From contig JBPYFK010000131.1 of the NCBI GenBank assembly GCA_051984675.1, positions 1-11,138 of the forward strand: a DNA stretch of 11,138 nucleotides, given 5' to 3'. Source of the stretch: JBPYFK01 sp051984675. Its GTDB lineage: Bacteria; Actinomycetota; Actinomycetes; Mycobacteriales; Pseudonocardiaceae. Of this stretch, positions 1 through 6,431 are shown piece by piece (the stretch's first letter is position 1; each line of letters starts with the position of its first letter). The notes beneath the pieces were generated by a model that saw only the letters and a list, made by a program, of their open reading frames with translations, was not told the origin of the DNA and ran no database searches. Position numbers and translations under genes: made by a program.

Positions 1-141
1 GTTCTGTCGTGGCTGCACCCGACGTACTGCTCGCTGGTGTGCCTCGTCGCGGACCGTCAACGACCGCTCGAAACGGATAAGGACCCGTTCCCGACGCCCG
101 GGTGGCTGGGCCGCGCGGTGGAGCAAACTCTGGTCGGTTGA
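1..141 (+). CDS. C-terminal end of an unidentified protein (5' end outside window)
   Basis: An open frame runs from base 1 to a TGA at 139-141 and encodes 46 residues, ending in GRAVEQTLVG. Its third codon positions are strongly G/C, unlike the other frames here, which supports it as the tail of a real gene. It contains WLHPTYC and two nearby cysteines, but I recognise no family. The start lies before the window. It reads in the same direction as the small-gene run that begins 183 bp downstream, so it may belong to the same mobile or accessory module. Function unknown. Confidence 0.55.
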   Translation, partial: VLSWLHPTYCSLVCLVADRQRPLETDKDPFPTPGWLGRAVEQTLVG

Positions 142-185
142 GCGAAAAACACGGCTTAGTTGTCTTACGCAACCACCAACCACCC

Positions 186-201
186 TGTAGAGTTTTCTAC
201 A
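186..201. promoter_or_regulatory. Perfect inverted repeat, candidate operator
   Basis: TGTAGA, a 4-base spacer GTTT, then TCTACA form a perfect 6-bp-arm inverted repeat. It lies in the 183-bp spacer between the gene ending at 141 and the start at 325, in locally more AT-rich sequence. The size and symmetry suit a dimeric repressor site for the downstream small-gene run. That role is inferred. A short hairpin without regulatory function is also possible. Confidence 0.4.
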
Positions 202-324
202 TCGGATGGGGGTCCGAAACCACCCCGCCGAATCACCTGATCTGCGGCACGGCAACCAGCCGCGCCGAACCTGGAATCCCCGCAAACCTCCGGCGATTCC
301 CCCTGCCCAGAAAGAAGCCCTCCG

Positions 325-894
325 ATGAAAGAGCCTGTCCGCAAATTCCTGATCGGGTTCAGCTGCGTCACCGCAGGTTTCGTCGCCGCGGGCGTCACCA
401 TCGATGTGGTCGAAAACGCGACCGGGTACAAGCCGGCCGCGGCCGTCGCGTCACCCGCTGACCGCGCCGCCGCCGCGATCCTCACCGCCAACATCGCCCA
501 CTACCGCGACGAGTTCCAGCAGGGCCAAAACATCGTCGGCACCACCCAGTACGCCGACGCCTGGGAAGGCTTAGCCGCGATGGAAGACCCCACCTCGGCC
601 GCCGCCCGGTTCCGGGACTACCGGCAATTCCCCGGCCCCGAGACGGATGTCAGCTACATGGACGCATTCCGGCAGGCCGACAACCACCTCACCGCCGCCA
701 ACGAACCGCCCGTCATCTCCGACTGGATGAACGACATGGGAACCATGCAGACCGACCTCAACAAGTGGGTCCACGTCGTCGTCGACTACCAGATCCGCAA
801 CAGGTCGCAGACCGACCTGGACGCCGCCGCGGCGACAGTCAACGAGGACCTGGCCAAAGCCGACGCCGACACGCAAGCGGTCGCCGGCAACTAA
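325..894 (+). CDS. Membrane-anchored or secreted hypothetical protein
   Basis: This encodes 189 residues. The N-terminus has basic residues (K2, R6, K7) followed by a hydrophobic stretch at about residues 8-30, consistent with a signal anchor or uncleaved signal peptide. No lipobox cysteine is visible. The rest is hydrophilic and alanine-rich, and looks mostly helical, with a tail rich in Asp, Ala and Thr. The large domain would lie outside the membrane. The ATG at 325 is preceded by the purine-rich AGAAAGAAG at 309-317. Codon third positions are overwhelmingly G/C. It is the first gene of the small-gene run, and the next start follows about 90 bp later. I recognise no family. A role in the envelope part of a mobile element is only inference from context. 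Confidence 0.8.
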   Translation: MKEPVRKFLIGFSCVTAGFVAAGVTIDVVENATGYKPAAAVASPADRAAAAILTANIAHYRDEFQQGQNIVGTTQYADAWEGLAAMEDPTSAAARFRDYRQFPGPETDVSYMDAFRQADNHLTAANEPPVISDWMNDMGTMQTDLNKWVHVVVDYQIRNRSQTDLDAAAATVNEDLAKADADTQAVAGN

Positions 895-986
895 CCCCAC
901 CAGCCTCGGCCCGTACTGAAGCGGCCATCGGGAACGCACAGACCCGGCGAGGCACCACCCACCCCCGCGAACGAGAGGAGTCGGCG

Positions 987-1178
987 GTGGTCGCCGAGCA
1001 AGACCTCATCCGCTCTGGCCAACGACGGCAGCGAGCCCGGAAGAAAGCCAACGAGGCCAACGCGGAAACCCGCGAACTCGTCCTCGCCGCGCTCGCCGAA
1101 GGCTGGGAAGAAGCCGCCGCCGCCCGGCTGGCACAAGTCGACCGCATGACCGTCAGGAAATGGCAGGGAAAACGATGA
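987..1178 (+). CDS. Small helix-turn-helix protein (63 aa)
   Basis: The GTG at 987 is chosen because GAGAGGAG at 973-980 sits at ideal spacing before it. A longer upstream reading of this frame would run through the preceding gene. Residues 11-30 are very basic with many Arg and Lys. Residues 31-60 read as a helix-turn-helix: a helix starting TRELVLAALAEG, then AAAARLAQVDRMTVRKW, where the VDRMTVRKW part resembles a recognition helix. The protein is probably a DNA-binding accessory factor, such as a small regulator of the operon. Its stop overlaps the next start as ATGA. No named family is assigned. Confidence 0.7.
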   Translation: MVAEQDLIRSGQRRQRARKKANEANAETRELVLAALAEGWEEAAAARLAQVDRMTVRKWQGKR

Positions 1179-1558
1179 ACAGGGCAATTCCCGATAGCAG
1201 TGGTTGGAGAATACCCGAAAGCGTGGCCGCCGCCAGCTTCCCGTGGCAGCTGCCAGACGAGCACACCCGGGACGACCACGCACGCATGATCCGCTACCAC
1301 CTGCAGTACATGGCCACCGGTGGCCGTGGCATGTCAGCTCAGGTACTCGCCGAACTCGACGAGTTCTACCGCCAGCTGCGCGCCGACGACCTGGTCGTCG
1401 ACTACCACCCGGCCAAAGGGTTCACCACCAGGCCGCGCCGCAACGCCGACGGTGACCTGATCGTCGGCGCCAACGAACACACTCACGTCATCGACGAGGG
1501 GTGGATTTTGCTGCGCTACCCGCCGCGACTGCCGCACGAAGAGAAGGAGCAGAAATGA
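1175..1558 (+). CDS. Hypothetical soluble protein, translationally coupled
   Basis: This encodes 127 residues from the ATG at 1175, which shares ATGA with the stop of the helix-turn-helix gene. AGGGAA at 1165-1170 serves as ribosome site. An in-frame ATG at 1160 would add five residues but has worse spacing. The protein has no membrane segment. A central helical part (DHARMIRYHLQYM, then LAELDEFYRQLRADDL) is followed by a shorter beta-like part with GFTTRPR and HVIDEGWILLRYPPR near the C-terminus. The last residues are charged (EEKEQK). I do not recognise the family. Small proteins of this kind are common in integrative-element operons, which is the likely setting. Confidence 0.75.
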   Translation: MNRAIPDSSGWRIPESVAAASFPWQLPDEHTRDDHARMIRYHLQYMATGGRGMSAQVLAELDEFYRQLRADDLVVDYHPAKGFTTRPRRNADGDLIVGANEHTHVIDEGWILLRYPPRLPHEEKEQK

Positions 1559-1701
1559 AGGGGGAACAGGTGACCGCCTTTGAGAAGGCCATGTGGGCGC
1601 TGGACGCCATCACCTTCGCCGCATCCGGCATGGGCCTGTACTTCATGTTCGTCACCCTCCGGCAGACACGGCAAGCGAAGGAAAGGAGCCGGAGGCCATG
1701 A
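1555..1701 (+). CDS. Small single-helix membrane protein (48 aa)
   Basis: The ATG at 1555 overlaps the previous stop as ATGA, and AAGGAG at 1543-1548 lies 6 bases upstream, a near-ideal ribosome site. The protein is 48 residues. About residues 13-34 form one hydrophobic helix (WALDAITFAASGMGLYFMF is its core). A basic tail with TRQAKERSRRP follows, so the C-terminus is probably cytoplasmic. Its own stop overlaps the next start as ATGA. Such one-helix proteins occur in plasmid spread and transfer operons of actinobacteria, but no specific homology can be shown here. Confidence 0.7.
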   Translation: MKGEQVTAFEKAMWALDAITFAASGMGLYFMFVTLRQTRQAKERSRRP

Positions 1702-2021
1702 CCGCCGCAGTTCTGATCCTCCTCGCCCTGCTGGGTGTCCCGGCGTTGGTCGCCGCCGGCCTGCTGGTCTGGGTTTCGCTGTGGCCTGTGCTGTTCGGCG
1801 CCTGGTACTGCACCGGCAAGCTCGGCGACGCACCGATCCGCATGACGTTCTGGACCGACCGCGGAGCACAGAAGTACTTGTCCGGGACGGCGTTCATGTC
1901 CCGCAACGACCCGTACCGGACGAGCATGACCGGAGCGATCGTGTTCCGCCCCGGCGTCCTCGCGCGCCGCACGGTGGTGACACTCGAGGCCCAGACGGTG
2001 GAGGAGGAGATGCTGCGATGA
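1698..2021 (+). CDS. Small membrane protein with N-terminal helix (107 aa)
   Basis: The ATG at 1698 overlaps the preceding stop as ATGA. Purine-rich GAAAGGAG (1681-1688) and GGAGG (1691-1695) precede it. Residues 2-36 are very hydrophobic and could form one long or two short membrane helices, beginning MTAAVLILLALLGVPALVAAG. The remaining 70 residues are polar and contain WTDRGAQKYLSG and a C-terminal acidic stretch (EEEM). Third codon positions are strongly G/C. Its stop again overlaps the next ATG as ATGA. The function is not recognised. The position suggests a membrane component of the same module as its upstream neighbours. Confidence 0.72.
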   Translation: MTAAVLILLALLGVPALVAAGLLVWVSLWPVLFGAWYCTGKLGDAPIRMTFWTDRGAQKYLSGTAFMSRNDPYRTSMTGAIVFRPGVLARRTVVTLEAQTVEEEMLR

Positions 2022-2092
2022 GCGCGGAAACGCAGACCACCTACATGGGGTGGGACCGGAATGCGCCAGAAACGGGCCGCAACCGACGGTGA
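2018..2092 (+). CDS. Very short coupled ORF (24 aa), possibly truncated or remodelled
   Basis: The ATG at 2018 overlaps the previous stop as ATGA, continuing the coupling pattern, with GGAGGAG at 2000-2006 in good position. The frame encodes 24 residues (MSAETQTTYMGWDRNAPETG, then four more, three of them Arg) and ends in TGA at 2090-2092. It may be a genuine micro-protein, a leader peptide, or the front of a longer gene that was frameshifted or cut near the breakpoint at about 2210. The reading frame is well supported by context, but its identity is unknown. Confidence 0.45.
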   Translation: MSAETQTTYMGWDRNAPETGRNRR

Positions 2093-2208
2093 AACTGGGG
2101 TCGCTTCGCATTGGATGCGAAATCTTCGCGTCGGGCGCGAACGCCCCGACCGTCGCGGGCTGCTCCGTGTACCCGATCACCAGCCTAAACAGCGCCCGCT
2201 GGTTGGCG
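2089..2208 (+). pseudogene. Possible GTGA-coupled gene front, truncated at the junction with the convergent gene
   Basis: A GTG at 2089 overlaps the TGA at 2090-2092 as GTGA. From about 2120 to 2200 nearly every codon in this frame ends in G or C, as in real genes of this window. The predicted protein begins MKLGSLRIGCEIFASGANAP. Beyond 2209 the frame stays open only because it runs antisense to the LuxR-type gene. I interpret this as the 5' part of one more operon gene, cut off by a rearrangement. No family is recognised, and an accidental open frame in intergenic sequence remains possible. Confidence 0.3.
2105..2121. repeat. Short perfect hairpin
   Basis: TTCGCAT, a 3-base loop TGG, then ATGCGAA form a perfect 7-bp stem. 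It sits just after the last clear small ORF (stop at 2092) and before the convergent regulator gene ends at 2209. It could be a weak transcription terminator for the + strand run, but it has no T-tract. It could also mark a rearrangement point. Confidence 0.3.
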
Positions 2209-4563
2209 TCAGGTATTCACGGGGTTTGTGGAATCGAGAGGTACCCCGTTGGCGGCGCTCCAAGCGGCAATCTGGGCGCGGGTGTTAAACCCAAGTTTGA
2301 CCAGGATGTGTTCGACGTGGGTCTCGGCGGTGCGCTGGGAGATGACCAGCCGTGCGGCGATCTCCTTGTTGCTCAAGCCTTCGGCGACGAGTTCGGCGAT
2401 CTGGTGTTCTCGGCGGGTGAGCGGTGTCTGCGGCTTTTCTGTGGAGTGTGGGGGCGTCTCCGAGACGGCGGCGCTCACGGCGTAACGGACTGCTGCCTCG
2501 GTCGGTATGTGGCAGCCGTGTCCGAAGACGTCGTTGAAGCGGTGTTCGCCGAGTTCAGCTCGCGTGCGGTCGAGGTGTTCCGAATGTTTGGTGGCGAAGG
2601 GGGCGTAGTACTCGGGTGCGGCCCCGATCTGCTGCCAAATCGCGCTGGCCGCGCCGAAGAGCGTGGCTGCTCGTGTGGGCTGGCCACGACGGATCATGAC
2701 CCAGGCCAGGGTGTCGATGGTGAAGGCCATGGCGAGTCGGTTGTTGAGCCGCCACTGCATCCGCAACGCCTGCTTACCGGCGTCTTCGGCCCGGTCCAAG
2801 TGATCGTGCAACACCTCGATGTAGGCCACCGACCACAGGGCGTAGGACCGGAAGTACAACTCCCCGGCCGCGGTGGTGATTCCCAGGCACTCCTCGAGTA
2901 CGGCAAGGGCTTCTTGCCGGTCCCCCCGCAGGCCTAGGGCAATTCCGAGGAGGAAGAGCTCGAACATCTCGCCACGGCCGTTACCGGCCGCGCGGAACTT
3001 GGCCAGCCCGTCGCTGAGCAGCGTGGCGGCAGTGTTGACATCCCCCATGAACAGGACTGCCATGCCCCAGCAGTGGGTCACGTGGGCACGCTCGGCGAGG
3101 TCGTTCAACCGGTCGGCCAGCTCGCCCGCTTCGAGGAGCAACGGCTTGCCCACGTCGAGGTCGCCCTGTAGCAGGGCGAACCAGCCATCCAGGCGCAATG
3201 CCGCGGTGCGCTCCAGGGTGGGTTCCGGCGCGGCCGCCAGTGCTTTGTCCAGCCAGTGGCGCGCTTCGGTCTGCAACCCGTGAAGGTCCCAGTAATCGTC
3301 CAGCAGCACCGCCATACGGCACCCGGTGACGGCCTCGCCCGGCTGCGTCACGCAGTAGTCCAAGGCGACTCGCAGGTTGGCGTGTTCCCGCCGCAGCCGG
3401 CTCACCCAGGAGACCTGGTGGGGCCCAATCCATTCCTCGTGCATCCGGTCGAGAAGCTGCGCGTACCAGTCGCGATGCCGGCGCCGCACCGAGACCTGCA
3501 CGTCGTCCGCGAGCGTGCCCTGCCCGTACTCGCGCACCGTCTCCAAAAGCCGGTACCGCACGCCCCCCTCGTCTTCCTCGCGCAGCAATACGGATTTGTC
3601 GATCAGGGAGTCGATGGCCGGGAACACGTCGTCCGCGTCCAGGCCCTCTCCTTGGCACACGTACTCGGCGGCGGTCAGTTCAAAGCTGCCGGAAAACACC
3701 GAACTGCGGCTCCACACCAGGCGCTCCTGGCGGGTGCACAGCTCGTAGCTCCAGTCGATCAGGGCCCGTAACGTGCGTTGGCGTGGCGGCGCCGCCCGCA
3801 CCACTCCGGTGAGCAGTCGGAAGCGTTCGGCGAGCCGCTCCTCGAGCTGTTCCAGCGACAACGAGCGCAGGCGCACGGCAGCCAACTCGATCGCCAGCGG
3901 AATGCCGTCCAGGCGTCGACACAGACGCGCGAGCACCCGGCAGTTGTCCTCGGACACGGTGAACCCGGCCCTCGCCACGGTCGCCCGTTCCACGAACAGG
4001 CTCAGCGAGTCGTAGCGTCGAAGCGAATCCGGTGCCGGGACCTCGTCAGGCTCGGGCACCGGCAAGGGTGAGATGGGCATATTGTGCTCGCCGGACACCC
4101 GCAACGACTGCCTGCCAGTGGCCAGCACGCGCACTCTCGGACACGCGCGCAGCAGCGCACCCACGAGCTGCGCACACGCGTCGACGAGGTGCTCACAGTT
4201 GTCGAGCACGAGGAGCACCTGGCGCTCCCGCAGGTGCTCGGTCACGATGTCGATCGCGGCCCGCGATGACTGGTCACGCAAACCCAGCCGCTCCGCGACC
4301 ACGTTCGCCAGCAGAGCCGGATCGCGAAGCTCCGCGAGTTCCACCAGGCAAACCCCATCGGCAAAGGCGCGCCGCAGTTGCCGGGCAACCCGAAGAGCAA
4401 GGCGCGTCTTGCCCACCCCGCCCGGCCCGGTCAGCATCAACAGAGGAGAGCTACTCAGCGCGTGTTTCGCATCGTTGATCTCGCGCCTACGACCGACGAA
4501 GCTCGTCACATCCGCCGGCAGCGGCGGGTAGCCCCGCCGAGCACCAACGCCGGTGACCGGCAT
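2209..4563 (-). CDS. ATPase-containing LuxR-family transcriptional regulator
   Basis: This is a 784-residue protein. Residues 20-27 (TSFVGRRR) open an AAA/NB-ARC-type ATPase domain. The Walker A motif GPGGVGKT is at 46-53, a Walker B-like VLLVLDNCEH at 116-125, a sensor-type RVRVLATGRQSL at 143-154 and the GIPLA motif at 220-224. The middle, roughly 430-700, is helical and repeat-like (TPR-type), suited to binding a ligand or partner. The C-terminus holds a LuxR/GerE helix-turn-helix at 715-768, with LTRREHQIAELVAEGLSNKE and SQRTAETHVEHI. This architecture is that of large cytoplasmic LuxR regulators common in actinobacteria, presumably switched by nucleotide and an unknown signal. Unlike some mycobacterial relatives, it has no N-terminal adenylate cyclase domain. 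The ATG at 4563 is the furthest start and precedes the ATPase by a normal distance, although the ribosome site is weak. It appears intact. Its target genes are unknown. Confidence 0.9.
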   Translation of the reverse strand: MPVTGVGARRGYPPLPADVTSFVGRRREINDAKHALSSSPLLMLTGPGGVGKTRLALRVARQLRRAFADGVCLVELAELRDPALLANVVAERLGLRDQSSRAAIDIVTEHLRERQVLLVLDNCEHLVDACAQLVGALLRACPRVRVLATGRQSLRVSGEHNMPISPLPVPEPDEVPAPDSLRRYDSLSLFVERATVARAGFTVSEDNCRVLARLCRRLDGIPLAIELAAVRLRSLSLEQLEERLAERFRLLTGVVRAAPPRQRTLRALIDWSYELCTRQERLVWSRSSVFSGSFELTAAEYVCQGEGLDADDVFPAIDSLIDKSVLLREEDEGGVRYRLLETVREYGQGTLADDVQVSVRRRHRDWYAQLLDRMHEEWIGPHQVSWVSRLRREHANLRVALDYCVTQPGEAVTGCRMAVLLDDYWDLHGLQTEARHWLDKALAAAPEPTLERTAALRLDGWFALLQGDLDVGKPLLLEAGELADRLNDLAERAHVTHCWGMAVLFMGDVNTAATLLSDGLAKFRAAGNGRGEMFELFLLGIALGLRGDRQEALAVLEECLGITTAAGELYFRSYALWSVAYIEVLHDHLDRAEDAGKQALRMQWRLNNRLAMAFTIDTLAWVMIRRGQPTRAATLFGAASAIWQQIGAAPEYYAPFATKHSEHLDRTRAELGEHRFNDVFGHGCHIPTEAAVRYAVSAAVSETPPHSTEKPQTPLTRREHQIAELVAEGLSNKEIAARLVISQRTAETHVEHILVKLGFNTRAQIAAWSAANGVPLDSTNPVNT

Positions 4564-4983
4564 ACCGCCAGGCTAACCGTACGTATCGGATAAATCGACC
4601 TTTTGGTGCAGTCCTGGTTTGGCTCGCGGTCTGGCTGAGAGCAGTCGCTGACCTGCGTCTTTGTCGCGCTGATCGCGCGCATGCGCTGCCGCGCCGGAGC
4701 CTCAATGTCGAGGCCCTGCCCCAGCAGGCCACGTTCATCACGTCTGTGGCGATCTCAGCGCCTGTCGATCCGGTCCGGGGCGACCACTGGTGCCGCTATA
4801 ACCTGGCGCGGGCGGAGTGCGCCACCTCGCTGTCCCAGCTCGTCGCATCCCAACTCGGGGTCGGGGCGAAAGGCGGCCGTTGAACCATCGGTCCACGAGA
4901 CGTCGACCGTTGGCGGTCGGACCGATAGATCCATCTTGCGAGCAACGAAGCCGACTCCTTTTCCAGAGGCAATGATTTCTCGC
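4564..4983. other. 420-bp gap between two - strand genes, with a coding-like + strand remnant
   Basis: No complete gene is seen. A + strand frame stays open from about 4569 to a TGA at 4881-4883 without a good start codon. Between 4698 and 4880 about 84% of its codons end in G or C, with lower values at positions 1 and 2, the pattern of real coding DNA here. The peptide includes FITSVAISAPVDPVRGDHWC, but I recognise no family. It may be the decayed 3' end of a lost gene. The left edge (4564-4620) must carry the promoter of the regulator gene starting at 4563, though no clear -35/-10 pair stands out. Confidence 0.35.
4887..4926. terminator. Nested inverted repeats downstream of the marR-like gene
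   Basis: Outer perfect arms ATCGGTCC (4887-4894) and GGACCGAT (4919-4926) enclose an inner hairpin, CGACCG-TTGG-CGGTCG (4904-4919). The two structures share one base, so they are alternatives rather than one stem. They lie 58 bp beyond the stop of the MarR-type gene (4984, - strand), a fitting place for transcription to end. There is no T-run, which is not unusual for actinobacterial terminators. The function is inferred. Confidence 0.35.
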
Positions 4984-5445
4984 TCAGGAGTCCGGCGTTT
5001 CGAGGTGTTGGCGCAGGAGAGCGAGGCCGCCGACGAGCGCCGCCGTCTGTTCCGCGCCCAACTGATCCAGCGCTGCTCTGAAGGACTGTTGGCGCAGGCG
5101 CGGCAGGTCATCGCTGACCCAGGTGCGCACCGCGTCGGTGAGCTGGATACGGCGCTGCCGGCGGTCGTCCGCCCATGTCGTCCGACACACCAGCGCGCGC
5201 TGCTCAAGCCGGGTGACGATGCCCGACACCGTGCTGTGCGCGAGGCCCATCCGATCGCTGAGATCCGACAGCGACAGCCCGACTCCCTCGCGGTCGGCCT
5301 CCACGAGCGTCTCCATGGCCAGCACCTGTGGGGGCGTCAGGGGAACGGGAAGGTGTTGCGCCCGCGACTCGATGGACTGGCGTAGCAGGCGGCTGATGGC
5401 GTTGATGTGATCGGCCAGAGCAGCCGCGTCGGCAGAGGTACTCAT
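4984..5445 (-). CDS. MarR-family transcriptional regulator
   Basis: This encodes 153 residues, the usual MarR length. The winged helix-turn-helix spans about residues 57-105: LSDLSDRMGLAHSTVSGIVT covers the turn and recognition helix, and DDRRQRRIQLT (93-103) is the beta wing with the conserved DxR arrangement. Flanking N- and C-terminal helices would form the dimer interface. The start at 5445 is chosen because its ATG overlaps the stop of the upstream membrane methyltransferase gene (ATGA at 5442-5445). Its own ribosome site is weak, so translation is probably coupled. It is the second gene of a two-gene operon and probably represses that operon through the inverted repeat at 6044-6069. MarR proteins commonly respond to small phenolic, oxidative or lipophilic ligands; the ligand here is unknown. 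Confidence 0.92.
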   Translation of the reverse strand: MSTSADAAALADHINAISRLLRQSIESRAQHLPVPLTPPQVLAMETLVEADREGVGLSLSDLSDRMGLAHSTVSGIVTRLEQRALVCRTTWADDRRQRRIQLTDAVRTWVSDDLPRLRQQSFRAALDQLGAEQTAALVGGLALLRQHLETPDS

Positions 5446-6026
5446 CGGCGGCTTTTCGGTAGTCCGGGAACGATCTGAGGCACCGTCTGGCGGTAGCGCT
5501 CGTAGTCCGCTCCGAAGATCCGCAGGAGCAGCCGCTCTTCGGAGTAGATCTTCACGAAGAAGAGTACGCCGGCCGCCACAAGCACGGCGATCCACAGCCC
5601 GAGCCCGTTCACCAGCACGGTGCCCAGCAGCATGCCCAGCAGCCCGGTGTAGATGGGGTGCCGGACGATCGCATACGGACCGTCCGTACGCAGGACGTGC
5701 GCATCCTTGACCACTGCCGCCGAACTCCACATCGCGCCCAGCACGCCCCGCGCCCATAGCGTGAATCCCGTCGCCGCGAGCAGGATCAGCAAGCCCACCA
5801 GTCGGACCCACCAGATGTCCGCGGTTGCCCAGCCACCGCCCATCCTCGGTAAGTGTGAGGTGGTCCACCACACCGCTGCGCCGATCACGATCCAGACATA
5901 ACCACCCACGGAGCGCGTGCGCACCCGGGGTCCCTTCCAGGCGTTATAGGCCGCTCCGGCTAACCACACGAGACCGAACAGGCCCCAGCACAGCCCTAGC
6001 ACCCACTCGGAGAGGGTCTCCCACAT
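5442..6026 (-). CDS. Isoprenylcysteine carboxyl methyltransferase-like integral membrane protein
   Basis: This encodes 194 residues with about five hydrophobic segments, near 10-28, 42-58, 72-92, 126-138 and 143-160. The C-terminal half carries the ICMT/PEMT-type signature: DGPYAIVRHPIYTG at 115-128, then a charged EE pair at 163-164 and FGADYERYRQTVPQIVPGL at the end. In this superfamily these residues form the S-adenosylmethionine site facing the membrane. Bacterial members methylate lipophilic small molecules or are uncharacterised. The substrate here is unknown. The ATG at 6026 is preferred because GGAGGAAG directly precedes it at good spacing. A longer start at 6122 would put the operator and hairpin inside the gene. 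It is cotranscribed with the MarR gene downstream, and the pair may form a response to a lipophilic compound. Confidence 0.88.
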   Translation of the reverse strand: MWETLSEWVLGLCWGLFGLVWLAGAAYNAWKGPRVRTRSVGGYVWIVIGAAVWWTTSHLPRMGGGWATADIWWVRLVGLLILLAATGFTLWARGVLGAMWSSAAVVKDAHVLRTDGPYAIVRHPIYTGLLGMLLGTVLVNGLGLWIAVLVAAGVLFFVKIYSEERLLLRIFGADYERYRQTVPQIVPGLPKSRR

Positions 6027-6043
6027 GACTTCCTCCGAATTGC

Positions 6044-6069
6044 GTCGTGTACGACGTTTCGTACACGAC
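6044..6069. promoter_or_regulatory. Perfect 11-bp-arm inverted repeat, probable MarR operator
   Basis: GTCGTGTACGA, a CGTT spacer, then TCGTACACGAC form a 26-bp site with perfect arms. It lies 18-43 bases upstream of the methyltransferase start (6026, - strand), where a promoter is expected. A TAATGT at 6070-6075 read on the - strand could be a -10 element. MarR dimers typically bind palindromes of this kind at their own promoters, so autorepression of the methyltransferase-marR operon is the natural reading. Binding itself is inferred. Confidence 0.75.
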
Positions 6070-6103
6070 ACATTAGCCCACAGGCCCGCCCAAGGGAACA
6101 AGC

Positions 6104-6141
6104 TGCGCGAAGGCACCAGCACGTGGTGGTGCCTTCGCGCA
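6104..6141. terminator. Perfect 15-bp-stem hairpin
   Basis: TGCGCGAAGGCACCA, an 8-base loop, then TGGTGCCTTCGCGCA form a perfect 15-bp stem. It lies between the methyltransferase promoter region and a transposase remnant that starts just after it. It may be a bidirectional terminator without a T-run that insulates the operon. It could also be part of the end of the inserted IS1595-type element. The stem is certain and the role is not. Confidence 0.6.
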
Positions 6142-6321
6142 ACTGGAGGTTCCGAATCAGCAATCGGCCGCGATCTGCTCCAGTAGGCCGGGGTCGACTA
6201 TCCCCCTACCTACCAGGAGTTTCGGCGGTGGTTTCCTGACGACGCCGCCTGCGTCGAGTACCTCGGTCGACTGCGCTGGCCGGACGGGTTCGTCTGCCCG
6301 GTATGCCGAATGGCGCCATAG
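6142..6321 (+). pseudogene. IS1595-type transposase, 5' fragment with internal stop
   Basis: In the frame ending with TAG at 6319-6321, the translation reads AGVDYPPTYQEFRRWF, then DDAACVEYLGRLRWPDGF and VCPVC. This is the conserved N-terminal block of IS1595-family transposases, leading into their zinc ribbon (CPxC). Upstream in the same frame SAIGRDLLQ continues the homology but is cut by a TAG at 6184-6186. GGAGG at 6145-6149 may be the old ribosome site, with no start codon left at normal spacing. Only about 55 codons remain out of roughly 300, and the catalytic part is absent. It is therefore an inactive remnant of an insertion sequence. Confidence 0.82.
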
Positions 6322-6431
6322 CCGGGGTTCCCCTCGTCTATGCCACATCAGGGCCTTTGGTCCCATCCCCCGCGGTGGTCCCGCGCTTACTCTTCGTCAG
6401 ACGACAGAGCGACGGAGTGGGAGCGAGGGGC

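Noticed and set aside
2050..2937. 295-codon + strand open frame over the end of the regulator gene
   Set aside because: Beyond 2209 it is the antisense shadow of the LuxR-type coding sequence. Only the first 120 bases from 2089 have independent coding character.
4681..5385. Long + strand open frame of 234 codons opposite the MarR gene
   Set aside because: It is antisense to a clear MarR protein with its wing and recognition helix. The peptide is Arg/Ser-rich with no family pattern.
5446..5871. N-terminal extension of the MarR reading frame to 5871
   Set aside because: The extension overlaps the methyltransferase gene in another frame. The ATG at 5445 with the ATGA overlap gives the normal MarR length.
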